Below the pieces are notes generated by a model. The model saw only the letters and a program-made list of their open reading frames with translations, searched no databases and was not told where the DNA came from. A program made the translations under genes and the position numbers. Source: an uncultured Erysipelotrichaceae bacterium (GTDB lineage: Bacteria > Bacillota_I > Bacilli_A > RF39 > UBA660). From it: a stretch of 5,145 nt of DNA. Positions 1-5,145 of this stretch are shown one piece after another (the first letter of the stretch is position 1; every line of letters begins with the position of its first letter). The stretch covers positions 1 through 5,145 of the forward strand of contig CACXFY010000044.1 of the NCBI GenBank assembly GCA_902767005.1, in the 5' to 3' direction.

Positions 1-521
1 CTATCTAATTTAGTATTAGGTGGTATATATATAAAACTACCTCCAGAGAATACCGCCCCATTTAAAGCAGCAAACTTATTCTCACCATTATTTACTATTT
101 TACCAAAATACTTTTTTACAATATCTGGATATTCTTTCATAGCCATTTCTATAGAAGTAAAAATTACTTTTTTCTTTTCTATTTCTTCAATCATAGAATG
201 GTATATTACTTCACTTTCATATTGAACTCCCATACCACCCATATGTATTTCAGACTCTATTACTCCAACAGAATCTAATTCATCAACAATAGGTTTTAAT
301 ACATTTTTCCAATCATTCTTTATCATATTATCCTTATCATTATTCTTATAATAAATAATCTTAGAAAAATCTAAATCACTAACATCTGGACCAAAACTAG
401 GTAAATCTAATTTTTCAAATTTTTTATAACTATCTAGTCTATAATCTTTTACCCAATCTTCTTCATCCTTGACTTTAGAAATAGTAAGTACTTTATCTTT
501 ATCTAAACCAACTACTTCCAT
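1..521 (-). CDS. sufB: SufB, Fe-S cluster scaffold subunit (N-terminal part, cut by window edge)
   Basis: SufB is the main scaffold of the cytosolic SufBCD complex, on which sulfur and iron are assembled into clusters. My translation from the ATG at 521 gives 173 complete residues and stays open to base 1. Full-length SufB is about 465 residues, so roughly the last two thirds are missing, including the functional Cys and Glu near the C-terminus. The visible part follows the family closely: GPDVSDLDF, GVQYESEVIYH, the segment VIFTS...KEYPDIVKKYFGK, then NKFAALNGAVFSGGSFIYIPP, which is the start of the beta-helix core. The residues before the GPD motif are somewhat fewer than in B. subtilis SufB. 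The start is supported by the ribosome binding site AGAGGTGAT at 533-525. It is the last visible gene of the suf operon, 15 bases after the preceding stop. SufD is excluded by the SufB-specific QYESEVVYH-like and KEYPD segments. Confidence 0.96.
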   Translation of the reverse strand, partial: MEVVGLDKDKVLTISKVKDEEDWVKDYRLDSYKKFEKLDLPSFGPDVSDLDFSKIIYYKNNDKDNMIKNDWKNVLKPIVDELDSVGVIESEIHMGGMGVQYESEVIYHSMIEEIEKKKVIFTSIEMAMKEYPDIVKKYFGKIVNNGENKFAALNGAVFSGGSFIYIPPNTKLD

Positions 522-536
522 TAAATCACCTCTTGT

Positions 537-1061
537 CTATTTACTAAATTGAACACCCTTTTCTCTTTCACAATCAGCTAAGAAACCAATAAATTTCTTC
601 ATTTTCTTTTGATCCTCATTAAGTTTCTTCTTCGCATATTTTTTTCTAAATAAATTACCATTATTAATATTATCTTCTAATAATTCCGGTCTATCTATAA
701 AGAATTTATTAGATCTAATAATAAACTCTTCTAACATACTGAGTGACACATCAGTAACACCATAGTATTCCGCAACATTTATTCTATCTAATACATAACA
801 AGGTCCATCCATTACTTCTCCTTGTTTTAATACTATTTTAGTACCATAATCTTCACCATCTTTAGTAGTATTTGAATATGGAACTCTATCATAAACTGGT
901 AATTCATCAACTATATTAAATGGATTAACATAAAATCCACCAACATCCACTAAAAATGCATAAGCCTCAACTGGTGGAACAGCACTTCCATTATGTTCAG
1001 TATCAAAATAAGTAACCTTCCCTAATCTTATTCTTTTTGCATCAATCATTGTTTCCTTCAT
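537..1061 (-). CDS. Unrecognised 174-residue protein encoded between sufU and sufB
   Basis: I do not recognise this family. Residues 1-92 look like a beta-rich domain (alternating hydrophobics such as AYAFLVDVGGFYVNPF and KIVLKQGEVMDGPCYVLDRI). Residues 105-174 look helical and lysine-rich (around KKYAKKKLNEDQKKMKKF). It has no signal peptide or membrane segment, so it is probably cytosolic. There are only two cysteines, C88 and C164, and no CxxC motif, so it is not an obvious cluster carrier such as NfuA. It does not look like SufT, SufE or SufA. The ATG at 1061 lies inside the end of sufU (20-base overlap) and has a site AGGGGAG at 1075-1069, 7 bases upstream. A second ATG at 1049 is a possible alternative start. 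Its position inside the suf operon implies co-expression with the cluster machinery; a role in cluster assembly is inference only. Confidence 0.85.
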   Translation of the reverse strand: MKETMIDAKRIRLGKVTYFDTEHNGSAVPPVEAYAFLVDVGGFYVNPFNIVDELPVYDRVPYSNTTKDGEDYGTKIVLKQGEVMDGPCYVLDRINVAEYYGVTDVSLSMLEEFIIRSNKFFIDRPELLEDNINNGNLFRKKYAKKKLNEDQKKMKKFIGFLADCEREKGVQFSK

Positions 1062-1482
1062 TTCCTAACTCCCCTAACATTTTATCTATCGCAACACTTG
1101 GTAATAATGCACAATTCTTTCTATTTGGCTGTTTACAAATTTCATCATAAACATTTAACTCACCAAGTACTTCGCTATCATAATCTTTTTCATTAATCAT
1201 ATTTTGATAATTAATTAATATTTTTCTTACTTCATCAACCTTTTTACCAATTAAACTTCTAATTATTATAGAAGTAGCACTAGTACTAATAGCGCAAGCC
1301 TCTCCATCAAATCTAATATCTTTTACAACTCCATCTTCAATCTTCATCATAAAATCAAGATTATCTATACAGCTTTCACTATTAGTATTAACTTTCAAAT
1401 AACTATCATCTTCAATTAGTCCTCTATTCATAGGATCTTGATAATTATCAAGTATTATCTCTCTTCTTAAATTATTATCCAT
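1042..1482 (-). CDS. sufU: SufU, zinc-dependent sulfur acceptor for SufS
   Basis: SufU takes persulfide sulfur from the desulfurase SufS and hands it on to the SufBCD scaffold. The 146-residue length matches B. subtilis SufU (about 147). The zinc ligands known from that protein are all present: C38 and D40 in the motif CID, C63 in GEACAIS, and C124 in RKNCALL. The distance from C63 to C124 (61 residues) contains the extra segment that separates SufU from the shorter IscU scaffold type, so this is SufU rather than IscU. One oddity is CID where the family usually has CGD; the glycine is replaced by isoleucine. There is also an additional cysteine, C116. The start at 1482 has a site AGGTGA at 1492-1487 that shares bases with the sufS stop codon. 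The gene ends in TGA and overlaps the next gene by 20 bases, suggesting coupled translation. Confidence 0.95.
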   Translation of the reverse strand: MDNNLRREIILDNYQDPMNRGLIEDDSYLKVNTNSESCIDNLDFMMKIEDGVVKDIRFDGEACAISTSATSIIIRSLIGKKVDEVRKILINYQNMINEKDYDSEVLGELNVYDEICKQPNRKNCALLPSVAIDKMLGELGNEGNND

Positions 1483-1486
1483 AATA

Positions 1487-1493
1487 TCACCTA
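1487..1493 (-). promoter_or_regulatory. sufU ribosome binding site fused to the sufS stop codon
   Basis: The minus strand reads TAGGTGA here. The TAG is the stop of sufS and the same bases begin the AGGTGA site for the sufU ATG at 1482. Terminating ribosomes are therefore placed directly at the next start, which favours coupled translation. Confidence 0.7.
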
Positions 1494-2684
1494 TATAACA
1501 CTATTAAGTATCTCTTTGTTATTCTTTAATACTTTTATTAATCTATCAATATCTTCATAATTATTATATAAATACATACTAACTCTAACTGTGTTTTTCA
1601 CGCCAATTACATCTTTTAATAATTTAGCGCAATGATTACCGGCTCTCACATATATATTATATTTATTTAAATAAATAGATGTGTCTTGAGCAAATACTCC
1701 CTCAACATTAAATGCTAGTATTCCACTATTACTATTTTTATTATATAGAGTAATTCCATCAATCTTCTCTAACTTATTAACTAAATACTTTTTCAATTCT
1801 ACTTCATGCTTATGAATATTATCCATTCCAATTTCTTCTAGATATAAGATAGTTTCTCTAAGTCCAATAACTTCTCCTATTGGTGGAGTACCAGCCTCAA
1901 ACCTAATCGGAATAGGCTTCAATTCATAACTATTATCTTCTTCAAAATAATTATTCATTCCTCCACCATAACATAATGGCTTCATCTTCTCTAATAATTC
2001 ATATCGTCCAACAAGTACTCCTACTCCAGTAGGTCCACCCATCTTATGACCAGAAAAACTTAAGAAATCTATATTCATATCTTTAAAATCAACCTTCATA
2101 TGTGGAACACTTTGTGCCCCATCAACATTAAGAATAATATTTTTCTCTCTACATAATTTACCAATACTCTTAATATCTCTAACATCACCAATAACATTAG
2201 TAACATGAGCTATACTAATAACCTTAGTATTAGAAGTAATAGCTTTCTTAACATTATTGATACTTAATTCATAATTATCATCTAAATCAATATAATTAAT
2301 CTTAAATCCAATTTCTTCACTTAATACTATCCAAGGTAATACATTAGATGCATGTTCACTTTTAGTAAGTAATACTTCAGAATCTTTATCTAAATAATCT
2401 TTCATAAATCCAAAGACTACCATGTTTATAGATTGTGTTGTTCCAGAAGTAAAAATAACTTCATTACTATCGCAATTAATAAATTTACTAACTACATCTC
2501 TAGTACCATCATATAATTCATTAGTAATTACAGCAGATTTATAATCTCCTCTATGTATATTAGAAGTATGTTCTAAATAATATTTATTCATAGAATCAAT
2601 TACTCTCTTACTCTTAAGAGTAGTTGCGCCATTATCGAAATAAACAATATCATCTTCTAATATTGGAAAATCTTCTCTATGCAT
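1491..2684 (-). CDS. sufS: SufS, group II cysteine desulfurase
   Basis: SufS is a PLP enzyme of the cytosol that converts cysteine to alanine and holds the sulfur as a persulfide for SufU. The 397 residues cover the full aminotransferase class V fold (B. subtilis SufS is about 406). Visible motifs are: YFDNGATT near 15-22; SNIHRG at 41-46; H111 in SEHASN, which stacks on PLP; D188 and Q191 in VDGAQS; K214 in SGHKMGGPTG, which binds PLP; RAGNHC with catalytic C352; and R367 in TVRVSMYLYN, which binds the substrate carboxylate. Two positions are unusual. The motif before the catalytic Cys is GNHC rather than the common GHHC. Gln333 sits where B. subtilis SufS has His342, the residue reported to join the SufU zinc site. 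The start at 2684 has a near-perfect ribosome binding site, and the sufD-like gene ends 11 bases upstream. Confidence 0.97.
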   Translation of the reverse strand: MHREDFPILEDDIVYFDNGATTLKSKRVIDSMNKYYLEHTSNIHRGDYKSAVITNELYDGTRDVVSKFINCDSNEVIFTSGTTQSINMVVFGFMKDYLDKDSEVLLTKSEHASNVLPWIVLSEEIGFKINYIDLDDNYELSINNVKKAITSNTKVISIAHVTNVIGDVRDIKSIGKLCREKNIILNVDGAQSVPHMKVDFKDMNIDFLSFSGHKMGGPTGVGVLVGRYELLEKMKPLCYGGGMNNYFEEDNSYELKPIPIRFEAGTPPIGEVIGLRETILYLEEIGMDNIHKHEVELKKYLVNKLEKIDGITLYNKNSNSGILAFNVEGVFAQDTSIYLNKYNIYVRAGNHCAKLLKDVIGVKNTVRVSMYLYNNYEDIDRLIKVLKNNKEILNSVI

Positions 2685-2688
2685 CTAA

Positions 2689-2698
2689 TCACCTCCTA
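2689..2698 (-). promoter_or_regulatory. sufS ribosome binding site fused to the stop of the sufD-like gene
   Basis: The minus strand reads TAGGAGGTGA, an almost complete match to the anti-16S consensus, 4 bases before the sufS ATG. Its first three bases (2698-2696) are the TAG stop of the preceding gene. It is the strongest ribosome binding site in the window and fixes the sufS start. Confidence 0.8.
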
Positions 2699-3280
2699 TA
2701 TTTTTTCTATCTCTTCAATAAATTCACTTATTCTATTATTATCAATACTATCACTATTAATTAAAAAACCATTTAATAATAATCTATAACTAGTATCCCT
2801 ACTAATACCTCTACTCATCAAATAAAACATATAATCATCTCTAAACTTACCAATATAAGCAGCATGATTACTATCTACATCATAATTATCTATTATCAAA
2901 TTAGGACATATAGTACTTTTACCATTTTCCATATTAATAATTTGATTATCTTGATTACATACACATTTACTACTACTCTTAGGTACAATACCATCTACAT
3001 AATAAGTAAGTTTATTACTCTTAACATTAACTCCATGATTATATACTTCACTATGTGTACTATTCTTATTATGATTTACTTTTATTTTAAACTCATTATC
3101 AGAATAATTAATATTATTATAATAATAGTACAAAGTAATATTTTCTTTATCCAAATCAATATTTACTTCACCACTACTATCTATAGAGAAATGATATATT
3201 ATAGTATCTTCTGTAATAGAATAATGATAAGTATTATTCTTTTTATTATCTACTACATAAATACTATTCATATTCTTCAT
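2696..3280 (-). CDS. sufD: Miniature SufD-like scaffold subunit
   Basis: SufD partners SufB and SufC in the scaffold complex. This protein has only 194 residues, against about 430 in B. subtilis. The C-terminal half is clearly SufB/SufD family: a beta-helix end (VDGIVPKSSSKCVCNQ, then CPNLIIDNYDVDSNHAAYIG) followed by the helical segment FRDDYMFYLMSRGIS and LLLNGFL. H139 in SNHAA aligns with the conserved His of the SufD CSHGAT motif, while the Cys of that motif is Ser here. The N-terminal helical domain and most of the beta-helix are absent; residues 1-90 are short beta-like strands rich in Tyr and Asn. The ATG at 3280 overlaps sufC by 17 bases and has only a weak ribosome binding site, so it is probably translated by coupling; an ATG at 3271 is an alternative. 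No stop or frameshift remnant is seen, and its place between sufC and sufS matches sufD. Pseudogene decay is less likely. Confidence 0.85.
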   Translation of the reverse strand: MKNMNSIYVVDNKKNNTYHYSITEDTIIYHFSIDSSGEVNIDLDKENITLYYYYNNINYSDNEFKIKVNHNKNSTHSEVYNHGVNVKSNKLTYYVDGIVPKSSSKCVCNQDNQIINMENGKSTICPNLIIDNYDVDSNHAAYIGKFRDDYMFYLMSRGISRDTSYRLLLNGFLINSDSIDNNRISEFIEEIEKI

Positions 3281-4001
3281 AACCTGCTTTCTCTACTTCA
3301 AACGCTAGATTAATATCACCAGTTTTAACAATCTTACCATTATTTAATATATGAACATAATCTGGTTTAATATACTCAAGTACTCTTGGATAATGTGTAA
3401 TAATTAATACACTAGCCTTAGGATTATCTTGTAAATAAGCATTTATATTTAGACAAGCTACTTTTAAACTATCAACATCTAATCCGGAATCTAATTCATC
3501 TAAAATAATGAATTTAGGTTTTAGTACTTTTAACTGTAAGACTTCATTCTTTTTCTTTTCTCCACCACTAAACCCTTGATTAAGGCTTCTATGTAACATA
3601 CTACTGTCTAATTTAACATCATCCATAGCACTTTCCATGTCCTTAATAAATGAATATAAATTAACTTTTTCTCCAGTCAATTCCCCTTTAGCAGTTCTTA
3701 AAAACTCACTATTACTAACACCTTCAATAACTGTTGGATCTTGCATACATAAAAATAATCCTAGTTTTGCTCTTTCAGATACTTCTAAATCTAATATACT
3801 TTTTTTATCATATAATATATCTCCTGAAGTAACTTCATATTGATAATGACCCATAATTACTTTACTTAATGTACTTTTACCAGTACCATTAGGTCCCATA
3901 ATTACATGTATTTCACCATCATTTATCTTTAAAGAAAAATCATTTAATATTTCTAAATCATTACTTTTTACTTTGGCACAAACTTTCTTTAATTCTAACA
4001 C
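3264..4001 (-). CDS. sufC: SufC, ATPase of the Fe-S scaffold complex
   Basis: SufC is a soluble ABC-type ATPase that binds SufB and SufD and drives the shape change needed for cluster assembly. It is not a transporter. The 245 residues match the family (about 250-260). Visible elements are Walker A GPNGTGKST at 36-44, the Q-loop at Q87 (CMQDP), the signature FSGGEKKKNE at 144-153, Walker B FIILDE ending at E169 with the D-loop DSGLD, and the switch histidine H203 in ITHY. The SGGEKK signature and the MQDP segment are typical of SufC rather than of ABC importers. The start codon is GTG, chosen because MLELKKVCAKV aligns with the family N-terminus and because a strong GGAGG-rich site lies just upstream. 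It is the first gene of the operon and ends in TAG inside the next gene. Confidence 0.97.
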   Translation of the reverse strand: MLELKKVCAKVKSNDLEILNDFSLKINDGEIHVIMGPNGTGKSTLSKVIMGHYQYEVTSGDILYDKKSILDLEVSERAKLGLFLCMQDPTVIEGVSNSEFLRTAKGELTGEKVNLYSFIKDMESAMDDVKLDSSMLHRSLNQGFSGGEKKKNEVLQLKVLKPKFIILDELDSGLDVDSLKVACLNINAYLQDNPKASVLIITHYPRVLEYIKPDYVHILNNGKIVKTGDINLAFEVEKAGYEEYE

Positions 4002-4004
4002 TAG

Positions 4005-4017
4005 CCTCTCCTCCTCC
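4005..4017 (-). promoter_or_regulatory. Ribosome binding site for the GTG start of sufC
   Basis: The minus strand reads GGAGGAGGAGAGG, so several overlapping registers of the consensus are present. AGGAGG at 4015-4010 is 8 bases from the GTG at 4001. The strong site compensates for the non-ATG start and supports that start choice. Confidence 0.8.
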
Positions 4018-4031
4018 GTAAAACTACTATT

Positions 4032-4060
4032 ATTCTATCACAAAACACTTATAATAACAA
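4032..4060 (-). promoter_or_regulatory. Predicted sigma-A-type promoter of the suf operon
   Basis: The minus strand shows a -35 TTGTTA at 4060-4055, a spacer of exactly 17 bases, and a -10 TAGAAT at 4037-4032. The bases TGA just before the -10 make an extended -10 element. Transcription would begin near 4025, giving a leader of about 24 bases before the sufC GTG. Such a leader is too short for a riboswitch. The call rests on pattern matching in an AT-rich sequence, but the spacing, the extended -10 and the position between a terminator and the first gene all agree. Confidence 0.6.
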
Positions 4061-4088
4061 AAAAATCAACTAAAATGTTGATTTTTTA
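4059..4088 (-). terminator. Intrinsic terminator after the acidic repeat protein gene
   Basis: Bases 4060-4070 and 4077-4087 form a perfect 11-pair inverted repeat (core ATCAAC / GTTGAT) with a 6-base loop. On the minus strand it ends in a run of seven T. It lies 11 bases beyond the stop codon of the acidic protein gene, as expected for its terminator. The stem is A/T-rich, with three G-C pairs, so it is likely modest in strength. The symmetry could also stop plus-strand transcription, but no plus-strand gene is seen. Confidence 0.75.
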
Positions 4089-4098
4089 TTACTTACTT

Positions 4099-5145
4099 TT
4101 AAGCAGCTCTTCTACCTCTACCAGTAGAAATAATATCATCTAGATCATATCCAGAACTTCTACGTCCAGTTCTAGTTATTCCTTCACTTCTAGATTCAAC
4201 TAATTGACTTAATTCTGCTAAACCATCAAGTTGACTCTTAGTTTTCTTTAACTCTGCTTGTAATTCTTTATATTTAGATACTAATATATCTTGATTATCT
4301 CTATATTGAGCAATTATTTCATTACTCTTTTCAATTTTAGATCTTAATCTGTTATTTTCTTGATGTTCATCTTCATATTTTTGCTTAACTACTTGAACAG
4401 CATTTCTTAATCTATTATTATCTTCAAGTGTCTTCTCAACACCTGCTTTTAAACTATCAATTACTGATACACCTGTATCTATTTCTTCATAAGAACCATA
4501 ATCATTCATATCATCATCTAAAGATAACTTATCAGCCTTAAACTCTTTTAATTCATAATAATCTTCATTCTTATCATCAACTAAATCAACTAAGTTTACA
4601 GGTTTTTCTATTTCATCATCTATATCTAAATCAATATCATCTTTTGGTTCTTCAGTTACCTCTTCTTTTACTTCTTCAACAACTTCTTCAGCTGGTTCCT
4701 CAGCAACTTCGTCTTTTTCTTCTTCAACAACTTCTGCAGCTGGTTCTTCAGTAACTTCTTCTTGTACTTCTTCAACTGCTTCTTGAGCTGGTTCCTCAGC
4801 AACTTCATCTTTTTCTTCCTCAACTACTTCTTCAGTTGCTTCTTCAGCCTTATCTTCTTCTACAGGCTCATCAAATATACTACTTAATTCTGCAGCTGGC
4901 TCTTCAGCTACTTCTTCTTCAACTGGAGTTTCTTCTTGTACCTCTTCAGTATTTTCTGTAACTTCTGGTGGCATTATTGCTTCTTCTGCAATTGGTGCCT
5001 CAGCTACTGCTTCTTCTTGTACTTCTTCAGTTGACTCTTCAGTACTTTCTGTAACCTCAGGTGGCATTATTGCTTCTTCTGCAATTGGTGCCTCAGCTAC
5101 TACTTCTTCTTGTACTTCTGCAGCTGGCTCTTCAGTGCTTTCTGC
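4099..5145 (-). CDS. Acidic Glu/Val/Ala/Pro repeat protein with C-terminal coiled coil (5' end outside window)
   Basis: I do not recognise a named family. The frame is open from the window edge at 5145 to the TAA at 4099, giving 348 residues. The first ATG at 5067 is only a repeat-internal methionine (MPPEVTE), since the same repeat continues upstream without a stop; the true start lies outside. Four zones are visible: (1) tandem repeats of about 31 residues (5145 to about 4930); (2) two tandem 32-residue repeats rich in EEVVEEEKDEVAEEP (4827-4636); (3) an acidic Asp-rich linker (DDIDLDIDDEIEK and following); (4) a predicted coiled coil (about 4455-4198) where NNRLR occurs twice, 21 residues apart, then an Arg/Gly-rich basic tail ending GRGRRAA. 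No membrane segment is visible. An extended, highly charged linker or adaptor is plausible, but function is unknown. It appears to be a separate transcription unit from suf. Confidence 0.85.
   Translation of the reverse strand, partial: AESTEEPAAEVQEEVVAEAPIAEEAIMPPEVTESTEESTEEVQEEAVAEAPIAEEAIMPPEVTENTEEVQEETPVEEEVAEEPAAELSSIFDEPVEEDKAEEATEEVVEEEKDEVAEEPAQEAVEEVQEEVTEEPAAEVVEEEKDEVAEEPAEEVVEEVKEEVTEEPKDDIDLDIDDEIEKPVNLVDLVDDKNEDYYELKEFKADKLSLDDDMNDYGSYEEIDTGVSVIDSLKAGVEKTLEDNNRLRNAVQVVKQKYEDEHQENNRLRSKIEKSNEIIAQYRDNQDILVSKYKELQAELKKTKSQLDGLAELSQLVESRSEGITRTGRRSSGYDLDDIISTGRGRRAA
4636..4827 (-). repeat. Two tandem 96-base coding repeats in the acidic protein
   Basis: Units at 4827-4732 and 4731-4636 each encode 32 residues starting VVEEEKDEVAEEPA and ending near EEVTEEP. 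They differ at a handful of residues (for example QEAVEEVQ against EEVVEEVK) and keep the reading frame. This is an in-frame tandem duplication. Confidence 0.85.
4930..5145 (-). repeat. Tandem 93-base coding repeats in the acidic protein, continuing past the window edge
   Basis: A full unit of 31 residues lies at 5067-4975 (MPPEVTESTEE through IAEEAI). A unit truncated by the window edge lies at 5145-5068. A third, incomplete unit begins at 4974 (MPPEVTENTEEVQEE). The first two share long identical DNA stretches, including the segment for VAEAPIAEEAIMPPEVTE, so the duplication looks recent. More copies may lie upstream. Confidence 0.85.

Noticed and set aside
1042..1044. Genetic code 4 (TGA read as Trp), suggested by the Mollicutes-like composition
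   Set aside because: Visible tryptophans in SufB and SufS use TGG, and sufU ends in TGA at the normal SufU length just inside the next gene. This rests on a single TGA stop, so it is good but not absolute evidence.
537..1061. Assignment of the unknown gene as SufT, SufE, SufA or Nfu
   Set aside because: Length, the lack of CxxC or A-type cysteine motifs, and the absence of recognisable SufE or SufT signatures do not fit any of these.
2864..3313. Plus-strand open frame of 149 codons
   Set aside because: It is almost all Ile, Thr, Tyr and Leu, lies antisense to the SufD-like gene and the sufC end, and reflects AT-rich codon bias of the other strand. No ribosome binding site or family resemblance was seen.
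3637..3843. Plus-strand open frame of 68 codons
   Set aside because: It is antisense to the middle of sufC, whose minus-strand frame is certain; it has no independent support.
4002..4058. Riboswitch or T-box leader ahead of the suf operon
   Set aside because: Only about 24 bases separate the predicted transcription start from the GTG, and no conserved RNA fold is visible.
4975..5067. ATG at 5067 as the real start of the acidic protein
   Set aside because: The same frame is open to the window edge and encodes the same repeat upstream (ending AEEAI before MPPEV). There is no ribosome binding site ahead of it.
4636..5145. CRISPR-like or noncoding tandem repeat array
   Set aside because: The repeats abut without unique spacers, keep a multiple-of-three period and are in frame with a long coding region; they are protein repeats.

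Overview
The window comes from a very AT-rich bacterial genome that appears to use the standard genetic code. Tryptophans are TGG, and a TGA ends sufU at the length normal for that family. Every gene is on the minus strand, so the window reads from base 5145 down to base 1. Gene content and order (sufC, sufD, sufS, sufU, then sufB) are those of the Bacillota SUF operon for iron-sulfur cluster assembly. The base composition and trimmed protein lengths fit a low-GC Bacillota, perhaps one of the reduced-genome Bacilli lineages. The lineage is inference; no marker gene settles it.

Region by region, in the direction of transcription: (1) 5145-4099 is the 3' part of a gene for a strongly acidic, repeat-rich protein with a C-terminal coiled coil and a basic tail. 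Its true start lies outside the window. (2) 4098-4002 is a short intergenic gap. It holds an intrinsic terminator for the acidic gene and, directly against it, a good sigma-A-type promoter for the suf operon. (3) 4001-3264 is sufC, the ATPase, with a GTG start. (4) 3280-2696 is a very short SufD-like protein of 194 residues that keeps only the end of the beta-helix and the C-terminal helical domain. (5) 2684-1491 is sufS, the cysteine desulfurase. (6) 1482-1042 is sufU, the zinc-dependent sulfur acceptor. (7) 1061-537 is an unrecognised 174-residue protein set between sufU and sufB. (8) 521-1 is the N-terminal third of sufB, cut by the window edge.

The suf genes are packed with gaps of at most 15 bases or with short overlaps, so they are almost certainly one transcript. 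SufS takes sulfur from cysteine and passes it to SufU. SufB, SufC and SufD form the scaffold complex on which the cluster is built, with SufC supplying ATP hydrolysis.

Most of the window is a recognisable housekeeping operon. The parts that deserve a second look are the miniature SufD, the extra gene between sufU and sufB, the loss in SufS of the histidine known from Bacillus subtilis to take part in the SufU zinc exchange, and the recently expanded repeats in the acidic protein. I see no RNA genes, mobile elements or CRISPR arrays.
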